DNA of 64,000 bases, from NCBI GenBank assembly GCA_023387815.1, contig JAEWHK010000026.1, positions 8,519 through 72,518 on the forward strand, in the 5' to 3' direction. The DNA comes from Pseudomonadota bacterium (GTDB lineage Bacteria; Pseudomonadota; Gammaproteobacteria; Burkholderiales; Burkholderiaceae_B). Under the pieces are notes generated by a model. That model did no database searches and was not told the DNA's origin. It worked only from the letters and a program-made list of their open reading frames with translations. Positions 34,801-43,239 of the stretch are shown here, one piece after another. How positions within the stretch are numbered: the first letter of the stretch is position 1; the number at the start of each line of letters is the position of its first letter. The position numbers and the translations under genes are program-made.

Positions 34801-35990
34801 GCCGCTACCTCATCACAAGTTTGGGGAACCAGGTTCAGACTTTGGGCAATACGATCGTAATATGCCCGCACCACAGCGTGATAACGCGGGTCATCCAGCA
34901 GAAACGCATCGTGTCCATGCGGCGCGTCAATTTCTGCATAAGTGACCTGCTGACCATTTTTGAGCAGCGCCTTGACCAGTTCGCGCGTACGCTCCGGTGG
35001 AAAACGCCAGTCAGTCGAAAACGACACCGCCAGAAACTCGGCCTGCGCCGGACGCAGTGCCTGAGCCAGATCGCCCCCATGACGGCTGGCCGGATCGAAA
35101 TAATCCAGCGCGCGCGTAATCAGCAAATACGTATTGGCATCAAAATAACGCGAGAATTTTTCGCCCTGGTATCGTAGATAGGATTCCACTTCGAATTCGA
35201 CATCGTAACCAAAGCGGAATCGGCCATCTTCGGCCGGATTGCGCTGCGCGCGACCGAACTTTTCTGCCATATCATCATCGGACAGATAGGTAATATGGCC
35301 GACCATGCGAGCCACAGACAAACCGCGCGCCGGCACGGTATTGAATTCGTAATAATTGCCGCCGTGAAAATCGGGATCACTGATAATCGCACGACGCGCC
35401 ACTTCATTAAAAGCGATATTCTGCGCCGACAGGTTGCTGGTACTGGCAACAACAACGCAATGCGCAACGCGTTCGGGCAGTTCAATAGCCCAGCTCAGTG
35501 CCTGCATGCCGCCCAGCGAACCACCCATGACGGCAGCAAACCGGCTGATGCCAAAATGATCGGCGACCCTGGCCTGAGCGTGCACCCAGTCCTCGACAGT
35601 CACAACGGGAAAGGCCGAGCCCCAGGGTTTGCCCGTGGCCGGATCAATGGAAGCCGGCCCGGTGGAACCAAAGCAGGAACCCAGATTATTGACACCAATC
35701 ACAAAATAAATATTGGTATCCACCGGCTTGCCCGGGCCGACCATATTGTCCCACCAGCCGATATCTTTTTCGTTGGTGGCAGACACGCCGGCGACATGAT
35801 GGGAGGCATTGAGTGCATGACAGACCAGGACCGCATTGCTGCGGTCGGCATTGAGCCGGCCATAGGTTTCGACGGCAAGCGTGTAGCACGGCAGCACCTG
35901 GCCACTGCTGAGCGTCAAGGGTTGATCAAACTGAAGATATTCGGGCGAAACCACGCCCACAGATTGCTGTGAAGAATGTTGTGAGACCAT
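34797..35990 (-). CDS. metX: homoserine O-acyltransferase MetX
   Basis: Alpha/beta hydrolase-fold enzyme acylating homoserine (acetyl- or succinyl-CoA) at the entry to methionine synthesis. The 397-aa protein has VLVCHALNASHHVAG, the nucleophile elbow MGGSLGGMQALSW, and the C-terminal Asp/His pair near TDWRFPPERTRE and PHGHDAFLLDD. Acetyl versus succinyl donor cannot be decided by eye. The ATG at 35990 has AAAAGG five bases upstream, and that Shine-Dalgarno is part of the SAM-II riboswitch in the leader. Confidence 0.96.
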   Translation of the reverse strand: MVSQHSSQQSVGVVSPEYLQFDQPLTLSSGQVLPCYTLAVETYGRLNADRSNAVLVCHALNASHHVAGVSATNEKDIGWWDNMVGPGKPVDTNIYFVIGVNNLGSCFGSTGPASIDPATGKPWGSAFPVVTVEDWVHAQARVADHFGISRFAAVMGGSLGGMQALSWAIELPERVAHCVVVASTSNLSAQNIAFNEVARRAIISDPDFHGGNYYEFNTVPARGLSVARMVGHITYLSDDDMAEKFGRAQRNPAEDGRFRFGYDVEFEVESYLRYQGEKFSRYFDANTYLLITRALDYFDPASRHGGDLAQALRPAQAEFLAVSFSTDWRFPPERTRELVKALLKNGQQVTYAEIDAPHGHDAFLLDDPRYHAVVRAYYDRIAQSLNLVPQTCDEVAA

Positions 35991-35995
35991 ACGGA

Positions 35996-36051
35996 CCTTT
36001 TTAGCGGGATTTTTGAGGCGCCCGCAAGCGGATCAGACAAATCGGCGCCAA
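35996..36051 (-). ncRNA. SAM-II riboswitch in the metX leader
   Basis: The leader transcript holds the SAM-II pattern. P1 is GGCGCC (36044-36049) pairing with GGCGCC (36018-36023). The loop begins with the conserved GATTT and includes a CC that can pair downstream. A linker follows P1, and the invariant 3' element GCTAAAAAGG lies at 35996-36005. That last element contains the ribosome binding site, so SAM binding would form the pseudoknot and hide it, lowering MetX translation. The match to the published metX/metA SAM-II consensus is by recall and eye, not by a covariance model. Confidence 0.85.
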
Positions 36052-36061
36052 CCATCGTGAC

Positions 36062-36090
36062 ATTGTATCATCTTAAAAATGAGGAGTCAG
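36062..36090 (-). promoter_or_regulatory. sigma70-like promoter for metX-metW-ampG
   Basis: On the leftward strand CTGACT (36085-36090) and TACAAT (36062-36067) are separated by exactly 17 bases. The expected transcription start near 36055 falls just before the P1 stem of the SAM-II element, so promoter and riboswitch fit together without spare sequence. Confidence 0.7.
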
Positions 36091-36094
36091 ACTG

Positions 36095-36598
36095 CTACTG
36101 CAGCGAAACACCGTTAAGAAATTCGTCTGCCACCGGTTCCTTCAGGGTATTGTCCTGTCCGGCCGAATAGGCCTGTATCACCACACCATTGCCCGCGAAA
36201 ACCTTGACATAAATGCTGGCATTGTCATTACCCACAGCTTTACGGAATATCAGTTTTTCGCCAAAGGGCGGCAAGGTATCGGGTACCGGTTCATTCATGC
36301 TCGCATAGACAGACCGCAGCAAGGCTTCGCCCACTTTGCGTGAACTGGCTTCGTCCTGCTTGTCTTCAGGCAGAACGCTGTACACAACGGCAAATACCTG
36401 ATCGTCAACCAGCGCCATGTCCATGGTAAAGGGATATTTTTCACCTTCCAGTTCTATGGTTCGTGATTCGCTGCGTGGCTTATCGGGAAACGCCGCTTTG
36501 ACGTGTCCATTTGCCGTGGTCACTTCGCGCCAGTCATATTTTGGCGAGCACCCGACAAGCAGAACTGCGAAAAATACCAGAGCCAAACGTTTGATCAC
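36095..36598 (-). CDS. hypothetical lipoprotein
   Basis: Predicted lipoprotein of 167 aa: signal MIKRLALVFFAVLLVGC with the lipobox LVGC, then SPKYDWREV. The mature part (beta-rich, with AAFPDKPRSESRTIELEGEK) resembles periplasmic proteins that share a FPxxP segment, but I do not recognise a named family. I chose the GTG at 36598 because GGAG precedes it at about eight bases; a GTG three codons upstream is in frame. It is divergent from gshA and 105 bases ahead of metX, which has its own promoter. Confidence 0.8.
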   Translation of the reverse strand: MIKRLALVFFAVLLVGCSPKYDWREVTTANGHVKAAFPDKPRSESRTIELEGEKYPFTMDMALVDDQVFAVVYSVLPEDKQDEASSRKVGEALLRSVYASMNEPVPDTLPPFGEKLIFRKAVGNDNASIYVKVFAGNGVVIQAYSAGQDNTLKEPVADEFLNGVSLQ

Positions 36599-36708
36599 CT
36601 GAACCACTCCAAATAATTAATCCGAAACCAGCCGTTTTAAAACGGAAAAGCGGCCGAAGTCCCTTAAAATCAGCAATTATTGATTTTCAAGATTTCTCAG
36701 GACGACCT

Positions 36709-38262
36709 GTGCAGCGCATGAACACACTACAGCAGCATCGAGACTCGCTAACTCATATTCTACGCGGAATTGAACGTGAAGGCCTGCGGATTGACCGCGA
36801 CGGCGCGCTCGCCACAACGCCACATCCTGCGCTTCTGGGCTCGGCGCTCACGCATCCGAATATCACGACCGATTATTCGGAATCGCTGATTGAGCTGATT
36901 ACCGGCACCCATACCTCCGTGGATGGCCTGCTGGAAGAACTGACCAACGTGCATCGGTTTGCGACACGTCAGTTCCCTTCGGAAAGCATCTGGATGCAGT
37001 CAATGCCGGGCAATCTGCCGGCCGACAGCGACATCCCCATTGCGACCTATGGCACATCCAACAGCGGCATGCTGCGCCACGTGTATCGACGCGGCCTGGC
37101 TGAGCGTTATGGCCGAGCCATGCAATGTATTGCCGGTCTGCACTACAATTTCTCGCTTCCCGAATCGCTCTGGGAGCACCTGGATCTGGAAGGCGACACA
37201 CCGGCAGATCGCCAGTCTGTTGGCTACATGGGCCTGATTCGCAATTTCACGCGCTATAGCTGGCTGCTCATGTACCTGTTTGGCGCCTCTCCTGCGGTGG
37301 CCCGATCCTTCCTGGGCGACCGGCCCAACCCGCTGCGCGAACTCGATCACGACACGCTTTATCTGCCCTACGCAACAAGCCTGCGCATGAGCGATCTGGG
37401 TTACCAGAACGACGCACAAGCCGGCCTGAAGATGTGCTACAACGACCTGCCCACCTTCGTGCGCAAAATGTATCACGCCGTCACCCAGCCCTGGCCTGAG
37501 TATCAGGCCATTGGCACGCATCGCGATGGCGAATGGATTCAGCTGAACACGAACGTGCTGCAGATCGAAAACGAATACTATTCAACCATTCGTCCAAAAC
37601 GCACCACAGGCAGGGGCGAACGACCCATTACGGCATTGATGGAGCGCGGTATCCAGTACGTAGAAATCCGCTGTCTGGATGTCGACCCCTTCAGCCCCGT
37701 GGGTATCAGCAATGCGACCTGTCATTTCATGGATGCCTTCCTGCTGTTCTGCGCCGTGCACGACAGTCGTCTGTTCCCCTATGATGGTTTCTGTGAGGAA
37801 AGCCAGGCCAACTTCACCGATGTCGTCAATCGCGGACGCGATCCCTCGCTGCGCCTGACCAGTAATGGCGAAGACATTTCGATTCCCGATTGGGGCAACC
37901 AGTTGCTGGATCAGATCGCCCTTTATGCGAAGGAGCTGGACATCGCCTTCAGCACCACACAGTACAGTGCTGCCATTCAGGAACAGCGTCACAAGCTGGA
38001 TGACGTCTCTGCAACGCCATCGGCACGTATCCTTAAAGAACTGCGCGAAAGTGGTCTGAGTTTTGCCGACTACACGTTGCTGCAAAGTCAGCGCCTCACC
38101 GACGAATTGCGTTATGGTGAGCTTTCTGCCGAAGTCGAACAACAGATGCGCGCGAGCGCCACAGAGTCGCTTGAAGAGCAGAAAAAAATGGAAGCGTCCG
38201 ACAGTGAAAGCTTTGACGAGTACGTCGAACGTTACATGGCTGCCCTGAAGCGGCCGGAATAA
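36709..38262 (+). CDS. gshA: glutamate-cysteine ligase (GshA, type 1)
   Basis: First and controlling step of glutathione synthesis, ATP-dependent joining of glutamate and cysteine. The 517-aa product matches the enterobacterial-type family: IEREGLRIDRDGALATTPHP, LGSALTHPNITTDYSESLIE, NFTRYSWLLMYLFGASPAV and QYVEIRCLDVDPFSPVGIS. The GTG at 36709 has AGGA six bases upstream; the ATG three codons later is the alternative. gshB is not nearby. A Rieske oxygenase gene follows after 12 bases. Confidence 0.95.
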   Translation: MQRMNTLQQHRDSLTHILRGIEREGLRIDRDGALATTPHPALLGSALTHPNITTDYSESLIELITGTHTSVDGLLEELTNVHRFATRQFPSESIWMQSMPGNLPADSDIPIATYGTSNSGMLRHVYRRGLAERYGRAMQCIAGLHYNFSLPESLWEHLDLEGDTPADRQSVGYMGLIRNFTRYSWLLMYLFGASPAVARSFLGDRPNPLRELDHDTLYLPYATSLRMSDLGYQNDAQAGLKMCYNDLPTFVRKMYHAVTQPWPEYQAIGTHRDGEWIQLNTNVLQIENEYYSTIRPKRTTGRGERPITALMERGIQYVEIRCLDVDPFSPVGISNATCHFMDAFLLFCAVHDSRLFPYDGFCEESQANFTDVVNRGRDPSLRLTSNGEDISIPDWGNQLLDQIALYAKELDIAFSTTQYSAAIQEQRHKLDDVSATPSARILKELRESGLSFADYTLLQSQRLTDELRYGELSAEVEQQMRASATESLEEQKKMEASDSESFDEYVERYMAALKRPE

Positions 38263-38274
38263 ACGGAGGATCTC

Positions 38275-39360
38275 ATGTTTTTGAAGAATGCCTGGTATGT
38301 CGCGGCATGGAGTCACGACATAGGACAGGCGCTTTATCCATTGCAGTTGCTCAATGAAAACCTGGTGTTTTACCGCCAGCAGGACGGCCAGGTAGCAGCC
38401 CTTGAAGACGCCTGTCCCCATCGCAAACTGCCCCTGTCCATGGGACGACTGGTCAATGATGCCGTCGAATGTGGTTACCACGGTCTCACTTTCAACAGAC
38501 AAGGTGCCTGTATTTTCGCGCCTGGCGCAAAAATTCCGAAAGCGGCGGCAGTGAAAAGCTATGCCGTCACAGAAAAATATGGACTGGTCTGGGTATGGAT
38601 GGGAGAGGCAGACAATGCCGACAGCTCGCTGATTCCGCAAATTGCCGAATATGGCGATCCCGAGTGGGGGCTGAATCAGGGCGACGCCATGGTGGTGGAA
38701 TGTAATTATCTGTATATGACAGACAACCTGCTGGATCCCTCGCACGTTGCCTGGGTACATCGCAGTTCTTTTGGCAACAGCGCCTGTGAAAACGAACCGC
38801 TGACCACCGTGGTGGCCGACAATGGCGTCACGGTGTCACGCTGGATGTACAACACCGAAGTTGCGCCGTTTTATGCGCAGTTTGTCAAATTCAGCGGCAA
38901 TTGTGATCGCAAGCAGCATTATGAGGTGCGCTATCCCTCGCATGCCATCATCAAGGCCGTCTTTACACCTGCCGGAACCGGTGGCGATGACGCGCCGCTG
39001 CATCCGGACGTCTTTCTGATGGATTCGTATAATTTCCTGACACCAATAGACGAAAAGACAACGCGTTATTTCTGGTTCCAGCTCAGGAATTTCAGTCCTG
39101 ATGACGCCGAAGTATCTCGACAATTTGCCGAAGGGGTTCGCAAGGCATTTGAAGAAGACCGGATTGTGCTGAGTGCCGTGCAAAAAGGCATGGACAATCG
39201 CCGCACGCCGTTCATCAATCTCAAGCTGGATGGCGGCCCGATCAAATTCCGCAAGGCCCTGGAACGGCAGATTGAACAGGAACAGGAAGCACAGCACGAC
39301 ACATCAACCGTATCCAGAACCATTATTCCGATACAGGAAACGGCCATCGCCCAGTCCTGA
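38275..39360 (+). CDS. Rieske non-haem iron oxygenase, vanillate O-demethylase (VanA)-like
   Basis: Terminal oxygenase subunit of 361 aa. The Rieske 2Fe-2S site is CPHRKLPLSMGRL to CGYHG (Cys-x-His then Cys-x2-His, about residues 47-69). The mononuclear iron motif is DNLLDPSHVAWVH (Asp-x2-His-x4-His). VanA-type enzymes demethylate aryl methyl ethers, but the family also covers sulfonate and dicamba oxygenases, so substrate is open. The ATG at 38275 has GGAGG in front and lies 12 bases after gshA. No ferredoxin reductase (VanB) is adjacent, so an unlinked reductase must supply electrons. Confidence 0.9.
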   Translation: MFLKNAWYVAAWSHDIGQALYPLQLLNENLVFYRQQDGQVAALEDACPHRKLPLSMGRLVNDAVECGYHGLTFNRQGACIFAPGAKIPKAAAVKSYAVTEKYGLVWVWMGEADNADSSLIPQIAEYGDPEWGLNQGDAMVVECNYLYMTDNLLDPSHVAWVHRSSFGNSACENEPLTTVVADNGVTVSRWMYNTEVAPFYAQFVKFSGNCDRKQHYEVRYPSHAIIKAVFTPAGTGGDDAPLHPDVFLMDSYNFLTPIDEKTTRYFWFQLRNFSPDDAEVSRQFAEGVRKAFEEDRIVLSAVQKGMDNRRTPFINLKLDGGPIKFRKALERQIEQEQEAQHDTSTVSRTIIPIQETAIAQS

Positions 39361-39527
39361 TCCTGGCCGGTCCGCAGTCTACGCACTTAAGCACGGCACT
39401 GATGAATCAGCTCGGTGAACGCAGAGGACATATTGCTTCGTTCACCGATCAGACGAGGTGGCGGCGGCTGAACCTTTAGCCATGAAAGCACAACAGCACA
39501 ATCACCGCCGTGCTACCACGATTGCAA

Positions 39528-39728
39528 TCAATCCTTTTTCTTGCTGACATGTTCCGGTTTGCCTTTGCGTTTGGTAGAGGCAAAGTCTTCCAGTTCTTTC
39601 TCTGACATGGATTCATACATGGACCTGGACGCCCCTTTCAGGCTGCTGACCTTGGTTTCTCCACGCTTGGCAGACAGCGCTGCACCTGCTGCTTTCTGCT
39701 GATCCTGTGATTTTGCTGGCATTGTCAT
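39528..39728 (-). CDS. DUF3008 family small basic protein
   Basis: A 66-aa Lys/Ser/Ala-rich protein, MTMPAKSQDQQKAAGAALSA onwards, with MYESMSEKELEDFASTKRKG and a Lys-rich end. This matches the DUF3008 family of small proteins of unknown role; the charge and composition are reminiscent of stress-associated histone-like tails. AAAGGAGA precedes the ATG at ideal spacing, supporting real expression. It is convergent with the Rieske oxygenase gene. Confidence 0.85.
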   Translation of the reverse strand: MTMPAKSQDQQKAAGAALSAKRGETKVSSLKGASRSMYESMSEKELEDFASTKRKGKPEHVSKKKD

Positions 39729-39934
39729 TCTCCTTTTCAGATTAAGGGAACTACACTATGACCATAACATTTTCAGAAGAACAGGTGAGCCATTTTCGGC
39801 ACTCACCCTCTTTGTCCTGCAGAGGCGATTAACCTACTATTATTTAGTCCGCAGTTGACTGCCACCGGATCCGACACCCATCTATCAGACGGGTCGTAAC
39901 GCGAAAGGGGCTGGCGCCTCCCCGGCATCACGCC

Positions 39935-40699
39935 TTACTTCAGGTTTCCCGTCAAAAACGTTGCCAGTCGTGCACTTTTGGGATGGCTCAGAATCTCATC
40001 CGGCGGGCCCTCTTCTTCAACGACACCCTGATGCAGGAACACGACATGACTGGAGACGCGTCGCGCAAACGCCATCTCATGAGTCACGATAATCATTGTT
40101 CGACCTTCCTCAGCGAGTTTCTGCATAACACGCAACACCTCTCCCACCAGTTCAGGATCGAGTGCCGAAGTGGGTTCATCAAATAACATGACTTCAGGTT
40201 CCAGGGCGAGCGCACGTGCAATCGCCACGCGCTGTTGCTGACCACCGGACAGATGCACCGGATATTTGCCAAGAATATCCGCGCTCAGCCCCACCTTCAG
40301 CAGATTGCTCTGCGCCCGTTGCAGTGCTTCTTCACGCGAAATGCCCAGCACATTGATCGGTGCGGCAGTGATATTTTCCTGGACCGTCATATGCGACCAC
40401 AGATTGAAATGCTGGAAAACCATGGCCAGGCGCGTACGTATATACTGCAACTGTTTTCTATCAGCCGGCACCAGCGTGCCCTTGCGCCTCACGGTTCTGA
40501 GCTCTTCGCCGTGAATGAAAATGCGCCCTTCATCAGGCGTTTCCAGAAAGTTCATGCAGCGTAACAAGGTGCTTTTACCCGAACCACTGGACCCGATAAT
40601 GCTGATCACATCACCCTTATTGGCCACCAGCGAAACGCCCTTGAGCACTTCATTATTGCCAAACCGTTTGTGAATATTCTCGGCGCGCAGATTTTCCAT
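39935..40699 (-). CDS. basic amino acid ABC transporter ATP-binding protein (HisP type)
   Basis: ATPase subunit of 254 aa for a His/Lys/Arg/Orn-type importer: Walker A IGSSGSGKST (about 35-44), the HisP-type insert with GEELRTVRRKGTLVPADRKQ, signature LSGGQQQRVAIARALALEPE, Walker B VMLFDEPTSALDPE and switch VTHEMAFARRV. It is the last gene of the leftward operon (binding protein, permease, permease, ATPase), 13 bases after the second permease. Confidence 0.93.
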   Translation of the reverse strand: MENLRAENIHKRFGNNEVLKGVSLVANKGDVISIIGSSGSGKSTLLRCMNFLETPDEGRIFIHGEELRTVRRKGTLVPADRKQLQYIRTRLAMVFQHFNLWSHMTVQENITAAPINVLGISREEALQRAQSNLLKVGLSADILGKYPVHLSGGQQQRVAIARALALEPEVMLFDEPTSALDPELVGEVLRVMQKLAEEGRTMIIVTHEMAFARRVSSHVVFLHQGVVEEEGPPDEILSHPKSARLATFLTGNLK

Positions 40700-40712
40700 A
40701 ATGATTTTTGTA

Positions 40713-41423
40713 TTAATTTGTGGCAGGCTTCAGAAAGCCAAGCCACCTTTTTTCAGCCCTGCGAAACAATGCGACCAGTACCATTGCCAGAGCGGCATAC
40801 AGAATGGCGGCCAGCCCGAAAGCAGGCAGGGAATTGAATGTTGCACTATTGACGTCGCGCGCAACCTTGAGTAATTCAGGAACCGTTGCCGTAAAGGCCA
40901 GGGACGTCGAATGCAATACCAGAATGACTTCATTGCTGTAATACGGGAGCGCACGGCGGAATGCAGACGGCAGAATCAGTTTGGTGTACAGCCTGAATCG
41001 CGAAAAACCAAACGCCTGGGCCGCTTCGATTTCGCCGTGAGGAATAGACCGGATTGCACCGGCCAGCACTTCCGTCATATAGGCACAGGTATTGATCGTG
41101 AAGGCCAGAATAACGCAATTGAAGCCATCGCGAAAGAATGTGGCCAGAAACGGGGTCTGACGCACCACGGAAAGACTGAACAAACCGGTGTAAACCAGCA
41201 GCAGCTGCACATACAATGGTGTGCCGCGAAACACGAAGGTGTAAACGCGCACAGGCACACTGACCCAGCGATTGGAGGAACACCGCCATATCGCCATGGG
41301 AATGGCCAGCAACGTGCCAAACAGGACCGAGAGCAGCAATATCCACATGGTCATCGCCAGCCCGGTCATGGGCGTGCCGAATCCCAGATAGGCCTGCCAG
41401 TACCGGTCAAGAATCTCGCTCAC
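40713..41423 (-). CDS. basic amino acid ABC transporter permease (HisM type)
   Basis: Inner-membrane permease of 236 aa with about five helices. TFVFRGTPLYVQLLLVYTGL is the classic HisM-type segment, and the coupling loop is AGAIRSIPHGEIEAAQAFGF. The start is a GTG overlapping the previous permease stop (GTGA). It pairs with the HisQ-type permease to form the channel. Confidence 0.93.
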   Translation of the reverse strand: MSEILDRYWQAYLGFGTPMTGLAMTMWILLLSVLFGTLLAIPMAIWRCSSNRWVSVPVRVYTFVFRGTPLYVQLLLVYTGLFSLSVVRQTPFLATFFRDGFNCVILAFTINTCAYMTEVLAGAIRSIPHGEIEAAQAFGFSRFRLYTKLILPSAFRRALPYYSNEVILVLHSTSLAFTATVPELLKVARDVNSATFNSLPAFGLAAILYAALAMVLVALFRRAEKRWLGFLKPATN

Positions 41424-42106
41424 AGTCGCACCTCCCGCACACCGGCAGAATAGCGACGATCAAGCCAGGACAGCACAACCAGACTCACGGCCGTCATGCA
41501 AAGATAAATGGCGGCAGCCACAAGGTTGAAGAAAAACAGCTGTTGGGTACTGCGCCCCGCCTGCTGAGTCACGGTCACAATATCCAGCAGACCAATAATG
41601 GATACCAGCGCCGTGGCCTTGATAATCACCTGCAGATTGTTATTGAGTCCGGGCAGCGCATAGCGGATCAGTTGCGGCAGCAGAATCAGACGAAAGACCG
41701 TGAAGGCAGACATGCCCGTTGCATACCCGGCCTCAAGCTGACCACGCGGCACGGATTGAATCGCCCCGCGGAACGTTTCCGTCATATAGGCGCCATAAAT
41801 AAAGGAGAGCGTTGTGACACCGGCGGAGAAGGCGTCCATCTGATATTGCGGCCAGCCGGCAGCGGAACAGATGGCGTTGATAAGTTCCTGCAGGTTGTAG
41901 AACACCAGCAGCATGATGACCAGGTCCGGCACACTGCGTATCAGTGTGGTGTAGCCGGTGAACGTCCAGCGCAGCAAAGGATTGGACGACAGCTTGCACA
42001 TCGCCCCGATCATGCCGATGATGATCGAAAAGACTAGCGTCAACAGGGTCAGCAAACAGGTTGCGAGCGTACCGGCCCATATCTGGGATCCATAACCGTA
42101 CAGCAT
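41420..42106 (-). CDS. basic amino acid ABC transporter permease (HisQ type)
   Basis: Inner-membrane permease of 228 aa. Typical segments are GYTTLIRSVPDLVIMLLVFY and ETFRGAIQSVPRGQLEAGYA (EAA loop). It follows the binding-protein gene after a 162-base gap that contains a GC-rich hairpin. It is coupled to the HisM-type gene by a four-base overlap. Confidence 0.93.
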   Translation of the reverse strand: MLYGYGSQIWAGTLATCLLTLLTLVFSIIIGMIGAMCKLSSNPLLRWTFTGYTTLIRSVPDLVIMLLVFYNLQELINAICSAAGWPQYQMDAFSAGVTTLSFIYGAYMTETFRGAIQSVPRGQLEAGYATGMSAFTVFRLILLPQLIRYALPGLNNNLQVIIKATALVSIIGLLDIVTVTQQAGRSTQQLFFFNLVAAAIYLCMTAVSLVVLSWLDRRYSAGVREVRL

Positions 42107-42217
42107 CGGGTTCCTTACATATTAATTAATCTTGCGATGTTCCGTTGTCGCCGTGGCGGGTACGAACCGCAGCGGCAAGCAGAGATCGCGGGCAGACTGC
42201 CTGGCCCAAAATGCAAA

Positions 42218-42252
42218 CTGCGCGGCAATGGGCACCAGGCCGAGCCGCGCAG
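42218..42252 (-). terminator. hairpin between binding-protein and permease genes
   Basis: CTGCGCGGC (42218-42226) and GCCGCGCAG (42244-42252) form a perfect 9-base GC-rich stem with a 17-base loop in the leftward transcript. Such intercistronic stems after binding-protein genes commonly protect or partly terminate the mRNA, giving more binding protein than permease. No T-run is present. Confidence 0.55.
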
Positions 42253-42268
42253 CCTCAGGAATCAGAAT

Positions 42269-43045
42269 TTACTCGCGTTCCTTGATGCCGTACTTTGTGT
42301 AAGCGTCAAGAATCTTTTTGTACTCACCGTCCTGTTTCATATCGGCCAGTGCCTTGTCAATTTTGCCTTTGAGCTCGCCATCTTCCTTGCGCAGCCCAAT
42401 GCCATTACCGTTGCCAAAGACCTCGGGGTCTGACACTGGCGTACCGACCAGCTTGAAGTTCTTGCCATCGGGAGTATCGAAAAAGATGGTGGCTGCGGCC
42501 GAATCCTGCAATGTGGCATCTACACGACCCAGTGCCAGATCCTGCTTGGCCAGATCATCATTCTGATAGGAAACCAGATTCACACCCTTGTCTTTCCAGT
42601 GCTTCTCGGCATAGGCGGCCTGAGTTGTGCCCTGCACGATACCCACGGTTTTGCCTTTTAGGGATTCTGCTGTCGTATCCAGCCCTTCGCTGTCCTTGGG
42701 CACCATCAAGCGGGTAGAACTGGCGTACATCACATCAGAAAACAGCACCTGTTTCTCGCGCTCTTTGGTAATGGTCATACCGGAGAGAATGCCGTCGATT
42801 TTTTTGGCTTTCAGGGCGGGAATGACGCCATCGAAATTCATGCGAATCCACTCACAGTCGGCCTCAATGCGCTTGCAGATGGATTTACCCATATCCACAT
42901 CAATTCCAACCAGCTCACCTTGCGGATTGACCGACTCGAACGGCGCGAAAGTTGGGTCAATACCCAGGCGCAGCTTGACAGGCGCAGCAGAGACCGCTGC
43001 TGGGAGCAATGCGCTGAGCACTGCTGCAACAAATAGTTTTTTCAT
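42269..43045 (-). CDS. basic amino acid ABC transporter substrate-binding protein (HisJ/ArgT type)
   Basis: Periplasmic receptor of 258 aa starting MKKLFVAAVLSALLPAAVSA, a clear signal peptide cut after the Ala pair. The mature part has LRLGIDPTFAPFESVNPQGE and GIDVDMGKSICKRIEADCEW. It also has DGVIPALKAKKIDGILSGMT followed by ITKEREKQVLFSD, the pattern of lysine/arginine/ornithine and histidine binding proteins. Exact ligand is not readable. It is the first gene of the operon; the longer open frame upstream lacks similarity. Confidence 0.92.
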   Translation of the reverse strand: MKKLFVAAVLSALLPAAVSAAPVKLRLGIDPTFAPFESVNPQGELVGIDVDMGKSICKRIEADCEWIRMNFDGVIPALKAKKIDGILSGMTITKEREKQVLFSDVMYASSTRLMVPKDSEGLDTTAESLKGKTVGIVQGTTQAAYAEKHWKDKGVNLVSYQNDDLAKQDLALGRVDATLQDSAAATIFFDTPDGKNFKLVGTPVSDPEVFGNGNGIGLRKEDGELKGKIDKALADMKQDGEYKKILDAYTKYGIKERE

Positions 43046-43239
43046 TCCTAATCCCGGGATACATATCGTAAATAATTGCAGTAGTATAACGCCTTGTCCC
43101 GGTTTCATATATGGATTGGCTCCCGGATACAACGCGATACCACGCGCAGATGCAGGATTTTTGCATAATTTGCCCGCGGATTCTGCAATTTTTCCATGAA
43201 ACCGACCTTTTCCCACCTGTTCGGCTCCGCTATTTGCTC

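Noticed and set aside
37582..38760. 392-residue leftward frame opposite gshA and the Rieske oxygenase
   Set aside because: It spans two well-recognised forward genes and their junction and has no recognisable motif.
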